Shown here one piece after another: positions 23,008-34,927 of a DNA stretch of 64,000 nt; the stretch's first letter is position 1, and every line of letters begins with the position of its first letter. The notes beneath the pieces were generated by a model, which saw only the letters and a program-made list of their open reading frames with translations, did no database searches and was not told the origin of the DNA. The stretch is from Hordeum vulgare subsp. vulgare (taxonomy: Eukaryota > Streptophyta > Magnoliopsida > Poales > Poaceae), in assembly GCF_904849725.1 (NCBI RefSeq), contig NC_058518.1, positions 328,126,581 through 328,190,580 on the forward strand, written 5' to 3'. The translations under genes were made by a program, and so were the position numbers.

Positions 23008-23335
23008 GCGGTACTACCACTCGCAGCAGCGGTACTACCGCTGACCCTCCAGCGGTACTACCGCTGAGCCTCAAGAGGTACTACCGCTGGCTACAGGGGT
23101 ACTACCGCTGAGCCCATGGTAGCACAAAGATACTACCGGGCCAACCACCGCCAAGAAAGTCTTCACAAAAAGTTCGACGTAGTACAGCCGCTAGGATGAC
23201 GGTACTAAAGTCCTGGAGCGGTACTACTGCTGACCAGGGGCGGTACTACCGCTGGCCCAGCGGTACTACCACCATCTCCAGCAGTACTACCGCTAGCGCC
23301 AGCAGTACTACCTCCAGCTCCAGTGGTACTACCGC
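23008..23335. repeat. Dyad array in the LTR of Copia copy 1
   Basis: About a dozen units of GCGGTACTACCGC (plus strand), with several one-arm variants (GCAGTACTACCGC, GTGGTACTACCGC). The central base is inverted relative to the internal arrays at 14703 and 15463, so LTR and internal arrays are reverse complements of each other. Confidence 0.9.
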
Positions 23336-23357
23336 CAGAGGACATTATTGCAAGAAG

Positions 23358-26300
23358 CACTCTCGCGATTCGGGCTCCCCATCCGGTTCCATGTTTCCAA
23401 AATGCAGGTTGTGGGTCCCGAATAGCTCTCTACCGCCATTCCAGCTCTCTCTCTCTCCTCATTCGCCCTCATGTTCCTCTCTCTCTCGGCCTCCATTAGA
23501 TCCGAGCCTGAGCTCGAGCTCGCCGTCGTTCCCGGCCACCCGAAGCCTCCCTAAGCACGCCGTTCGCTCCGCCTCGTCGAGCACATTGTCTCTGCCAATG
23601 GAAGCAAGGCCTCGATCCCTGCATCTCCCTGACGCCAACGTCTTCCTCCTCGGATCCCCGAAGCTTACCGTCGTCGTTCTCCATCTCCAGGCCATCCCCG
23701 AGCCCGCTCTCGTTGTGTCTGCAACCCGTGTGAGCTCAGGATGGTTTCCCTCCTCTTTTCCCCTTCGATCCCGTGCCCTAGCACCCGATTCTACCGGAGC
23801 CCGGTGAGATCCGTCGCGGGAGCTCGTCGCCGGTGATGTTCCGATGATGGGTTGGTCCATCTGAGACCACCATCAGCTTCGGTGTGTCGTGTAGATGTTG
23901 TAGGAGCCAAGCCCCGTCACTTTTTCCATCTGGATCGATGACCTCAATGTTGCCCGAGCTCCGGCAGCCGCTGAGCTCGTCGCCGGCATCATCTCCGGCC
24001 GTTTTAACCCCCGAGACTTGCAAAAATGGACGTGCGGATGAGTGGTCGTTCCTATGGTGCCATCTTCCGCTCATTTGGTGGCTGGAGGTGCATGTCCGAT
24101 GCCCTCCGCCGTCCCTGCATCCACCGGCGGCTCAACGCCGGTGGGTTTGACCCCCGTCGCCGATGGGTTGACTCCCCTGGGTCTATGACAGGTGGAGCCA
24201 GCCCCTGGTTAAATAAAACTAACTTAAAAAGAATTAAAGAAAATTTTAATTACTAAACAGACACTAACATGTGGGCCAGTCCCTGTTAACTAACCAATTA
24301 ACTCAAAGTTCAATTAAAATCTAGCCAGAGTCACTGACGAGTGGGTCCCGCAGGTCAGGTTTGACTTTCAACGGCCAGATTGACCTACTGATGTCATGCT
24401 GATGCAGTAATACTAATTCTGTTTTATATTAATTCCAGAATAAGTGCAAAACTTTGTAAATTCATAGATAATTGAATATAACTCCAAATTTGACAAATAA
24501 TATATGCAAATTGATCAGAAAAATTCAATGAACAGAATGGTTCTACTTTTATGCATGACAAACAAAGTTATGAAACAGCATCAGGTCAAATCAGTTAGAT
24601 GAATATGATAAATATACTATTCCAACTAATATTTGAATTTGAATTCAAATCAGCATCAACCCAAAAGTTTGATAGGCATACTAGCTCAAGCTACATTTCA
24701 TTTCATGGCATGATCATGCATCATATTGTTGCATATGAATGTTATTGATTGTCGTTATTGTTTCGGTAGGCTCTGTCCTTCCGGATACGTCCGTATATCC
24801 GACTGAAGGACTTAATCCTTCTGTTGAGCAACAAGGCAAGCACCCTTTTGATCATCCCGATATAATCCCATGTTCCTGCTCCTGCTCCCACTTATTGCAT
24901 TAGGACAAAATATTTCATATGCTTTACTTCGGTAGCTGAACCTATTCCTTTGCAAGACCTCTTATTGTCACAGTAAATAGCCAAACCTTGCAACCTAGCA
25001 TACCTGGTAGTTGCTTGAGCCATGATGTGTATTATTCTGCTATGCTTGCTATGCTTAGAGTTGTGTCAGGTCTGTTTCATCTGGGTGATAAGTATAAGTG
25101 TGGAACGTGATTTGGTAAAGGTACCGATGAAAGGCTATGTAGGAGTACATGGCGGGTTGTTTCATTGGAACCGTCCTTAGGAACTGAGTTCCGTGTATGT
25201 AATCCAAGACTAGTTACTACCACATGCTGGGCCATGAAATATGACCTCGCTCGACCTATTAATCGCCTAGTACTCGGTCAAGGAGTTGCAAGTAGTTTCT
25301 GGTGTTTATAGTCATGCTGGAGGCCGTGCATAGTGCTGACCTTAGAGGTGGGCTATGATGCGGTAGGTAGTGGCACGGTGTACCAAGTGGCACCCGGATG
25401 GTGGGCTTGGGAACCCTGCGCACATCATTTGGGGCCGTGGCGGAAACCTCGACCGTACTTCCATGTGGGTTCACCCTCAAATTGGCGATAGACCTGGACT
25501 AGGTATTGGTGTGGTTAACGTTCGTGGCCGACTCCATCGCTGGGCTTCCGCTTGAAGGTTGCCGAGGTGCATGACGTGCACATGGCGATAAGTGGCGAGA
25601 TCGTGTGTGAAGAAGTACACCCCTGCAGGGTTATGATCTATTCGAATAGCCGCGTCCGCGGATATGGATTACTTGGATACATATGTTGTTCATAGACAAC
25701 TTTAATGGCTACTCATAAAAGTATCAAGATAAGCGTGAGTATCATGTATGGCGTTTCCGTAGGGAGACGGAAAGGAGTTCATGATAGTGTATTGTTGTGG
25801 TGGTAGTGGACTCGTGTATGACTTATCAAAGTTGTTTAAAACTATTTAAAATTGTAGTTTTGTCTAGCCAAGAGTCATAGCTGGCTTGCTGCATAAAACA
25901 CCACAACCCCTTTATTGATACATGTGCATGAGTAGATAGATCTGTTCTAAGTCTTGCTGAGTACTTTTGTACTCTTGTTTGCTTAATAAATGTTGCAGAG
26001 GATACCCACGAGCCAATGGGTGGGTTCTATCTAGACATCGATGATGACGAGTAGCTGGTGTCCCAGCTACGACCTGGCCCCTTTCAGAAGGGATCTGTAG
26101 ATAGTCAGGCTTTATGCCTTTTCCTTTCAACTGTCTGTACACAGACAGCCTTTATGCTTCCTCTTGGTTTGTATGACTCTGTTTGTATGACTTGAGTTTC
26201 GGGTCATGTGACCCCTACCTGTATGAACATATTATGCAAGACTCTTTCGAGTATTCTAAATAAATATTGTGTTGTTGTATGGTTATGTTGTGATGCCATT

Positions 26301-26828
26301 GTTGTATCTATGCATATTGAGTACGTCATGCGTACGTGTGATGCACTGTGATATGTATGGGATTCGACACCTAGTCATATGCCCTTAGTAGCTCTCTATA
26401 CAGAGAAATGCCCCTTTGTCTTTCCACCGAGTCCTGGTAGTTGGCAACTGCTTCGGACACATTGGTTGACCGACATGTATCCTAATTAGTTGATGTGTAT
26501 GTCCCTATGGGGAAATGTCCCGTGGTGTAATGGAGTCCTTTTAGCTTGCTACGACTTGTCTACACTCGCTGATGACCGCCACCTGCTTTACTGGGTTATG
26601 TATGCATGTCTCTGTACAGTCGAGCCACTTGAGTTTATGACTAGTTATGTCGACCCGGGTTCTTTGACATTGGAATGCTAGCGACACTAATGCATACGTG
26701 AGTAAAAAGGCGCAAACGGCCCCGGCTAAGGTAAGCTGGCAGCCGTGGGGTTAACTATGCGTGAAAACGCAAAGGGATGTGATGTGTTACAGGGTGGATT
26801 ACTATGGCTTAGGATCGGGGTCCCGACA
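23358..26828 (+). mobile_element. Chromovirus-type Gypsy LTR, truncated at its start
   Basis: Plus-strand LTR of about 3.5 kb ending GGGGTCCCGACA (26828); the complement starts TGTCGGGACCCCGATCC, a terminus I recall from large Triticeae Gypsy LTRs. 23400-24200 is a GC-rich stretch with chance ORFs (up to 203 codons) and no domain. 24396-26828 matches 51306-53745. The motif ACCCCTGCAGGGTTA (about 25618) is shared with the solo LTR in copy 2 (39790), so the two families are related. The LTR start is missing, cut at the Copia LTR. Confidence 0.8.
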
Positions 26829-27263
26829 ATCAGACTCCAGATCTGCCCTCACGAGGGAGAACATGAGGTGGCGGCGGCCCCGTATCGTAAAACGTGATGA
26901 ACTCTTCTCTCTTATGTTTTTCTCCGTGGATAGCAATATATGGAGGTGGAAACGAGGTTGGTGGAGCCTTAGGGATACCACAAGCCACGGGTCGCGGCCT
27001 AGGGGGCCGCGCCCTGCAGGCTTGTGGCCTGGGGGTGGCCCCTCTCCGTAAGATTCTTTCGCCAGTATTTTTTATTAATTCCAGAAATATTGTCCGTAAT
27101 TTTTAGGTCAATCCGAGAACTAATATTTCTGCACAAAAATAACACCAAGGCAATTCTGCTGAAAAGAGAGTCAGTCCGGGTTAGTTCCATTCAAATCATG
27201 CAAATTAGAGTCCAAAACAAGGGCAAAAGAGTTTGGATAAGTAGATATGTTGGAGACGTATCA
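26829..27263 (-). mobile_element. Gypsy LTR fragment, copy 1/2 border
   Basis: Minus-strand LTR start TGATACGTCTCCAACATATC (from 27263) running to a break at 26829 beside the chromovirus LTR. It includes AGGCTTGTGGCCTGGGGGTGG (27018-27038), the site homologous to the 3620/3621 junction. Confidence 0.8.
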
Positions 27264-28168
27264 ATGGCAACAATGCAATACGTGCCTCGCTACACCTAAT
27301 TTGTCACTGGGTGAGGACACCGCAAGATTGAACCCAAATCTAAGCACTTCTCCCATTGCAAGAATTAGCAATCTAGTTGGCCAAACCAAATCAATAACAC
27401 GAAGAGACTTGCTAAGATATGAAATCATGCATATAATAATTTAGAGAAGATTCAAATAATATTCATAGATAATCTAAACATAAACCCACAATTCATCGGA
27501 TCTCGACAAACACACTGCAAAAGAGTATTACATCGAATAGATCTCCATGAAGATCTTGAAGAACATGGTATTGAAGAACAAAGAGAGAGAAGAAGCCATA
27601 TAGCTACTAGATATGGACATGTAGGTCTGTGGTGAACTACTCACGCATGATCGGAGAGGCAATGGAGTTGATGTAGATGCCCTCCGAGATTGATTCCCCC
27701 TCCCACAGATTACTGGAAAAGGCTCCTAGATTGGATCTCCCAAGAAGAGAGGCTCCCGGTGGCGGAAAAGTATTTTTTGGAGTCGTTCTGGTATTGGGGG
27801 AATATTTGGGAATTTATACGACGAAGATCAAGGTTAGGTTGCGTGTAGGGGGCACAAGCCAGGGGAGCTCTCCGTGAAGCTTTGTCGTCTCCCGGCAGGT
27901 CTCCTGGCCCTTCTCCGAGTCTCACAGGTTTCTTCTTGTCCAAGAAAAAACATTCCGGAGATTTTATTCCATTTTGCCTCCATTTAATATTCCTTATCTG
28001 CAATACTCAAAAACATGGAAAAAATAGAAAACTGGCACTAGGCTCTAGGTTAATAGGTTAATCCCAAAAATAATATAAAATAGCATATTAATGCATATAA
28101 AACATCCAAAACAGATAATATAATACCATGGAACAATCAAAAATTATAGATATGTTGGAGACGTATCA
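27264..28168 (-). mobile_element. Gypsy LTR, truncated, copy 2
   Basis: Colinear with 3855-4760 and 54180-55083, from ATGGCAACAA to GAGACGTATCA. The terminus is intact here (copy 1 has GTACCA). Confidence 0.82.
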
Positions 28169-28487
28169 GTTCCCTCGGATCGAGCCGCGCCTGGACATCT
28201 GGCGCCAGCTCTTCTTCTTTAAGAAATTGTCACTGACGGACAAGGCCACCAACGAGAAGCGGATGACACCTTGTGGAGCGGTGCTCGTGTACTACCCCTC
28301 CGGATCCGGCTTCCCGCAGCTCCCTCTGCAAGATTTAGTGAAGATCTGGAAGATGGGTTTTTTATGTAACGAACTTCGACCCGGCGCATGACCACATCAA
28401 GCTGCCTCCGTTCTTCGACATGCCGCCGATCGAGAAGCTGAACTGGAAGTTGGAGTTGTCGCCTGTGGCTGAGGAGGTGGGGGCGCT
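28169..28487 (+). pseudogene. Tat antisense ORF fragment, copy 2
   Basis: Same fragment as 4761-5078: FPRIEPRLDIWRQLFFF, then DSGF-type stretches. It reads open for about 70 codons and then shifts frame at the T-run near 28358. The right edge ends in GCGCT, a one-base variant of the GCGAT target duplication. Confidence 0.7.
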
Positions 28488-29990
28488 TGCTACGGTGGCA
28501 GAAATCCTTATGCTGCCTCTTGAGCTTGCGTTGGTTTTCCCTTGAAGAGGAAAGGGCGATGCAGCACAAGAGCAGTAAGTATTTCCCTCAGTTTGAGAAC
28601 CAAGGTATCAATCTAGTAGGAGAATCGCACCAAGTCCAGAGTACATGCGCAACCACAAAAGAGCTTGCACCCAACGCTATAAAGTGGTTGTCAATCCCTT
28701 CAAGATTGATTGCAAAGTGAGATCTGAAGGCGGAAAGTGCAACGAAGTAAAATTGTAAGGCTGAAAATATGGTGTGAAGTAGACCCGAGGGCCATAGTGT
28801 TCACTAGAGGCTTCTCTCAAAATAGCAAATAATACGATGGGTGAACAAATTACTATCGAGCAATTGATAGAACCGCACAAAGTCATGACGATATCTAAGG
28901 CAATGATCATACATATAGGCATCACGTCCGAGACAAGTAGACCGATACTTTCTGCATCTACTACTATTACTCCACACATCGACCGTTATCCTGCATGCAT
29001 CTAGTGTATTGAGTTCATGAGGAACAGAGTAACGCCTTAAGCAAGATGACATGATGTAGAGGGATAGACTCAAACCAATGATCAAAACCCCATCTTTTTA
29101 CCCTTGATGGCAACAACACGGTATGAGGTCACCGCGTGGTATGAACCCAAAACCAAGCACTTCTCCCATTGCAAGAATCATAGATCAAGTTGGCCAAACA
29201 AAACCCACAACTCTAAGAGAATTACAAGGATCTGAAATCATGCATATAAGAGATCGGAAGAAACTCAAATAAGATTCATAGATAATCTGATCATAAATTC
29301 ACAATTCATCAGATCTGGACAAACACACCGCAGAGGAAGATTACATCGGATAGATCTCCATGAAGATCATGGAGAACTTTGTATTGAAGATCCAAGCGAG
29401 AGAAGAAGCCATCTATCTACTAGCTATGGACCCGAAGGTCTATGGTGAAGTACTCACGCATCCTCGGAGAGGTCATGGTGTTGATGAAGAAGCCCTCCGT
29501 ATCCGAATCCCCCTCCGACAGGGCACCAGAACGTGCCCCAGATGGGATCTTGCGAAGACAGAAGCTTGCGGCTGCGGAAAAGTATTTTCATGGATCTCTT
29601 TCGTAGTTTTGGTATTTTTCTGAATTTATAGGCGGAAGAGGTAGGGCAGACGAGCCACAGGGGGGCCCACAAGCCTGCTAGCCACGGGCCCCCCTAGCCG
29701 CGCCTAGGGGGCTTGTGGTGTCCCCTACTGGCCCGTGCCTTGGTTCTCAAGTCTAGTGCATATCTTTTGTTCCGGAAAAAAATCTTTTCGGAAGTTTTAT
29801 TCCGTTTGGACACCGTTTATAATCCTCCTCTGAAAAGTGTCAAAAACACGGAAAAAACAGGAACTGGCACTTGGCACTTAGTTAATAATTTAGTCCCAAA
29901 AAAGATATAAAAGGCATACAAAACATCCAAAGTTTGACAAGATAATAGCATGGAACCATCAAAAATTATAGATACGTTGGAGACGTATCA
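28488..29990 (-). repeat. 3' LTR of Gypsy copy 2
   Basis: 1503 bp, TGCTAC to ACGTATCA. A small deletion near 29119 removes about 30 bp found at 5713-5745 of copy 1 (the CTCGCTACGC stretch). Confidence 0.87.
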
Positions 29991-30004
29991 AGCATCCCCA
30001 AGCT
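29991..30004 (-). other. Polypurine tract of Gypsy copy 2
   Basis: Minus strand AAGCTTGGGGATGC next to the LTR start, as in copy 1. Confidence 0.75.
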
Positions 30005-32618
30005 TAACTCCTTCTCGTGCTCGAGTAGGGAAGTGATAAAGACTAAATTTTTGATGTGGAATGCTACCTAGCATAGTTGTCATTTGTAACTTCTTTCATG
30101 TGACATGAATGTTCAGATCCGTAAGATTCAAAACAATAGTTTGCTATTGACATGAAAACAATAATACTTCAAGGAAACTAGCAAGGTAATCATGAACTTT
30201 CGAAATAACAAGGCCAAAGAAAGTTATCCCTACAAAATCATATAGTCTGGCTATGCTCCATCATCCCCACACAACTAATTTAAATCATGCACAACCCCGG
30301 TATTGGCCAAGTAATTGTTTTCGCACTCTTACTTTCTCAAACCTTTTTCAACTCTCACGCAATACATGAGCGTGAGCCATGGATATAGCACTATAGGTGG
30401 AATAGAGTGTGGTGGTGGTTGTGAGGCAAAAAGGAGGAGATGGTCACATTGACTCAGCGTATTAAAGGGCTATGGTTATGCCCATTAATAGATATCAATG
30501 TGAATGAGGAGGGATTGCCATACAACGGATGCACTAGACCTATAAGTTTGTGAAAGCTCAAAAGGAGAACTAGTGGGTGTGCATCCAACTTGCTTTCTCA
30601 CGAAGACCTAGGGAAATTTTGAGGAAGCCCATCCTTGGAATATACAAGCCAAGTTATATAATAAAGAATCCCACTAGCATATGGTGGTGACAAAACGAGA
30701 GGCTCTCAATCATGAAGAACATGGTGCTATTATGAAGCACAAGTGTGGAAAAAGATAGTAGCATTGTCCCTTCTCTCTTTTTCTCTCTCTCTTTTTTTTA
30801 TTTTGGCTCACTGGCCTCTCTTTTTTATGTGGGCAAGTTTGGCCTCTCTTTTTTTTCCTCACATGGGACAATGCTCTAATAATGATGATCATCACACTTT
30901 TATTTACTCACAACTCAAAGCTTAGAACGATGATGACTCTATAGGAAATGCCTCCGGCAGTGTACCGGGATGTGCAACGATCTAGCTTGGCGTATGACGT
31001 TGAAACATCTCGCTAGCTATCTTACGATCATGCAATGGCAATATGAGAGTGACAGAACAAGTCATGAGGAGGAACGGTGGGAGTTCCATGGCAATATATC
31101 TCGGAATGGCTATGAAAATGCCATAGTAGGTAGGTATGGTGGCTGTTTTGAGGAAGGCATGTGGTGAGTTTGTGCACCGGTGAAAATTGCGCGGTACTAG
31201 ACAGGCCAGAAATGGTGGAAGGTGAAAGTGCATCTATACCATGGACTCACATTAGTCATGAAGAACTCACATACTTGTTGCGAAAGTTTTTATTAGTAAT
31301 CGAAACAAAGTGCTAAACGCATACTCCTAGGGGAAGGGTTGGTAGGTATTAACCATCGCGCGATCCCGACCGCAACACAAAGGATGACAATCAATAGATC
31401 AATTATGCTTAGACTTCCTAACATAGTGGTTCACCATACGTGCATGTTACGGGAATCACTAACTTCCACACAAGTATTTCTAGATTCACAACACCCTACT
31501 AACATAACTCTTAATATTACCAAATCCACGTCTCAAAACTAATTGAGAGGAATCAAACTTCTCTTTCCACTCAATGCACATGAAGTTGGAAGTTTTTTGT
31601 ATCCTCTTTGGGTACCTATCACCTTTGGGACTATTTTCATAGCACAAACCAACTACCAAGTCACGCACCGCCGTGCTCTAAAAGATCTAAGTGAAGCACA
31701 TAGAGCAAAATTATCTAGCTCGAAAGATATAAGTGAAGCACGATGAGCATTCCAGCAAACTCACGATGAGTGCATGTCTCTCTCAAAAGGTGTGCAGCAA
31801 GGATGATTGTGACACAACGAAAAGAAAAGACTCCTACGATACAAGAAACTCCAAGCAAAACACATATCATGTGGTGAATAAAAATATAGCTCCAAGTAAT
31901 GTTACCGATGGATTGAAGACGAAAGAGGGGATGCCTTCCCGGGGCATTCCCAAGCTTAGGCTTTTTGGTGTCCTTGAATTTGGCTTGGGATGCCTTGGGC
32001 ATCCCCAAGCTTGATCGATTTCCACTCTTTGTCCATGAGAACATCACCCAAAACTTGAAAACTTCACAATACAAAACTTAAATAGAAACTCGTGATATCA
32101 TTAGCACAAGAAAACAAACTACCACCTCTTTAGGTATTGTAGAAAACTTGATTTCAATTATTATTGGTGTTATATTACTATATTCTAACTTTTCCATGGC
32201 TAGTACCCCCCGATACTATCCATAATTTCATCAAAACAAGCAACCAACTCAACAAAAACAGAATCTGTCAAAAATAGACCAGTCTGTAGAAACTTGTATA
32301 CTTCGTATACTTATGTTACCTCAAAAATTATGAAAAATTACGACTTGCTGGGAAAAAGCTCGTTCTGAATAAAAATGAAAAATAATCTCATGAGCGAAAA
32401 GTTTCTGTCTTTTTCCAACAGGATCAAACAACCATCACCAAGACTAATCATAAAGGTTTTGCTTGGTTCAAACACAAAAAGAAACAAAAAAGACACAATC
32501 ATAAAAGAATTATGATGGTGTAGACGCAACAAAACAGAAAGAAAAAGATAAATCCATTGGGTTACCTCCCAACAAGCGCTATTGTTTAACGCCCTTAGCT
32601 AGGCATAAGGCGATAGAA
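30005..32618. other. Non-coding interior of Gypsy copy 2
   Basis: Colinear with 6603-9259. Same CT-rich tract (about 30770-30800) and the same internal PPT-like strings (near 31945, here with one change, and 31997). No supported gene. Confidence 0.75.
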
Positions 32619-34695
32619 TCACGTATCGTCGTCTTTGGTGCTCAAACCATAAGTAGCACTCATCACGGATTCAGAAGGAAATCTTATTTTCTTTCTAGGA
32701 AAATGCTCCATGCCCTTCTTTAAATGAAATTGAAATCTAATATTCCCTTCGTTCATATCGATGATAGCACCGATAGTCCTTAGGAAAGGTCTACCAAGAA
32801 TGATAGGGTATGTAGGATTGCAATCAATGTCAAGCACAATGAAATCCACGGGTACATAGTTCTTATTTGCAATAATAAGAACATCATTGATCCTTCTCAT
32901 GGGTTACTTGACAGTAGAATCCAGAAGATGCAAATGAAGAGAACACTCCTCAATCTCATTAAAACCCAGAACATCACATAAAGACTATGGAATCGCAGAA
33001 ACACTAGCACCGAAATCACACAAAGCATTGCATTCATAGTTTTTGATTTTGATTTTGATAGTAGGTTCCCATTCATCATGAAGCTTTCTTGGGATAGAAA
33101 CTTCCAATTCAAGTTTCTCTTCAAGAGATTTTATCATAGCATCGACGATATGATCGGTAAAGGCCTTGTTTTGGCAATAAGCGTGTGGAGAGTTTATCAT
33201 GGATTGCATCAAGGAAATGCATTCAATCAACGAGCAACTATCATAATTGAATTCCTTGAAATCCAATGTAGTAGTTTCATTAGTACTCAAGGTTTTAATA
33301 TCTTCTACTCCACTTTCAATGCTTTTAGCATCAAGATAGATGGACTACGAATCATTGGGGCGTTTTTCAAACAAAGTGGATTCATATCCAGCCCCATCAT
33401 CATTAGGTTTGACACAAGAAAATAAAGATTCAATGGGAGTCACACCGAGCACTTTAAGATCTTCGTGCTTCTTATCACAAGAACACGCCCTTTTAAACCA
33501 TTCAGGTCTAGCACGAATTTGGGCGGTTCTTTCTTTGCTCTCACTCATGGAAACATGCATAGCTTTCAAAGTTTCATCCATATTGATCTTGGGAGGAGCA
33601 CATCTAACTTTCAAAGCATCAATATCACTAGACATTCTATCAACGCTCCTAGCCAAATCGTTAATTTTGAGTAGTTTTTCTTCTATGGACGCATTGAAAA
33701 TCTTTTGCGAGTTGACAAACTCTTTGATATTACTCTCTAGATCAGAGGGTAATCTATTGTAATTTCCATGAGTATTGTTGTAGGAGTTGCGAAAGTTATT
33801 AGAGGGGTTACTAGGAAAAGGCCTAGGAACATAGTTTCCTCTAAAAGCATTGTTGTTGCCAAAATTATTCCTACCAACAAAATTAACGTCCAAGCTAGAG
33901 TTGCTACTCTCAATCAAGGAAGACAAGGGCATGTCATTAGGATCTAAAGGAGCACTTCTACTAGCAACCAAATTCATTAACCCATCCATCTTAGCACTCA
34001 ACGAGTTAATTTCTTCTACATCGTGTACCTTCTTACTAGTAGGTGACCTTTCAGTGTGCCACTTAGAGTAGTTCGTCATGATATTGTCTAGGAGTTTTGT
34101 GGCTTCTCCTAACATGATTTCCATGAACGTTCCACCTGAGGCGGAGTCCAAGATATTTCTAGAAGCGAAATTCAAGCCAGCGTAAAAGATTTGTATAATC
34201 ATCCAAAGACTCAAGCCATGAGCGGGTTAATTTGTAATCATCAATTTCAATCTCTCCCAAGATTGTGCAACATGTTCATGATCAAGTTGCTTAAAATTCG
34301 TAATATCATTACGGAGAGAGCTAATCTTAGACGGCGGAAAATACTTGGATATATAAGCATCTTTGCACTTATTCCAAGAATCAATACTATTTTTGGGCAA
34401 AGACGAAAACCAAGTTTTTGCTCGATCTCGCAACGAGAAAGGAAAAAAGCTTCAGTTTAATCACATCATTATCCACATCTTTCTTCTTTTGCATATCGCA
34501 ATGCTCAATGAAGGTAGTAAGATGGGATGCAGCATCTTCACTAGGAAGGCAGGAGAATTTCTCTTTCATAACAAGATTCAGCAAAGCAGCATTGATTTTG
34601 TATGATTCTGCACTAGTGGCGGGAGCAATCGGAGTACTAATAAAATCATTATTATTAGTATTCGAGAAGTCACAAAGTTTGGTGTTTTCAGTCAT
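32619..34695 (-). pseudogene. Gypsy gag-protease polyprotein, copy 2
   Basis: Start at 34695 (MTENTK). The N-terminus, broken in copy 1, is open here through LLNLVMKEKFS. Lesions differ from copy 1: an extra A shifts frame near 34447, a TAA replaces the Cys codon of the conserved RNCPAHG (about 34230), a TAG stands in the serine-rich stretch at about 33346, a TAG replaces Lys after the active-site loop (about 32986), and a further stop lies near 32903. The protease loop reads CDFGASVSAIP; copy 1 has CDLGAS. The ends match copy 1, including the STKDDDT tail. Confidence 0.85.
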
Positions 34696-34896
34696 GGTGA
34701 CTTCAGCAAGCAAGCAAGCACACAAGATTACAGAAAGCAAGCGAGACAAAAGGGCAAACAAAAAAGGCAAACGAAGAAAGGCAAATATTTTTGTAAATTT
34801 TTGTTTTTCAGAAGTGGGGGAGAGGAAAACGAGAGGCAAAAAAGTAAATGCAAGATATGAGTTTGCGACACTTACTTGGATGAGTTCTTAACTTGA

Positions 34897-34917
34897 TCCT
34901 CCCCGGTAACGGTGCCA
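34897..34917 (-). other. Primer-binding site of Gypsy copy 2
   Basis: Minus strand TGGCACCGTTACCGGGGAGG, identical to copy 1. Confidence 0.78.
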
Positions 34918-34927
34918 AAAATTCTTC

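Larger units (their letters stand above)
13089..23357 (-). mobile_element. Copia retrotransposon copy 1 (SIRE/Maximus-like)
   Basis: Minus-strand order: 5' LTR (23357-22224, distal tip lost), PBS, gag with zinc knuckle and long coiled coil, protease, integrase, RT, RNase H (to 16147), a 1.5-kb spacer with its own promoter and dyad arrays, then an env-like ORF (14601-13212). The 3' LTR is missing: the Gypsy element takes its place at 13088. PR-INT-RT-RH order makes it Copia; the extra ORF after pol and the gag coiled coil suggest the SIRE/Maximus lineage (from memory). Confidence 0.88.
22224..23357 (-). repeat. 5' LTR of Copia copy 1, truncated
   Basis: Colinear with 48995-50122 (TGAAAGGATCG to TTTGCAAGAAG). 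It stops at GCAAGAAG (23357), where chromovirus LTR sequence begins; the last 300 bp of the LTR, present in copy 2 to 50455, are lost. It contains its own TATA box and dyad array. Confidence 0.88.

Noticed and set aside
23196..23807. 203-codon ORF spanning the Copia LTR array and chromovirus LTR
   Set aside because: It crosses the junction of two elements at 23357 and its first third is the translated dyad array (Ser-Gly-Thr-Thr repeats). Not a gene.
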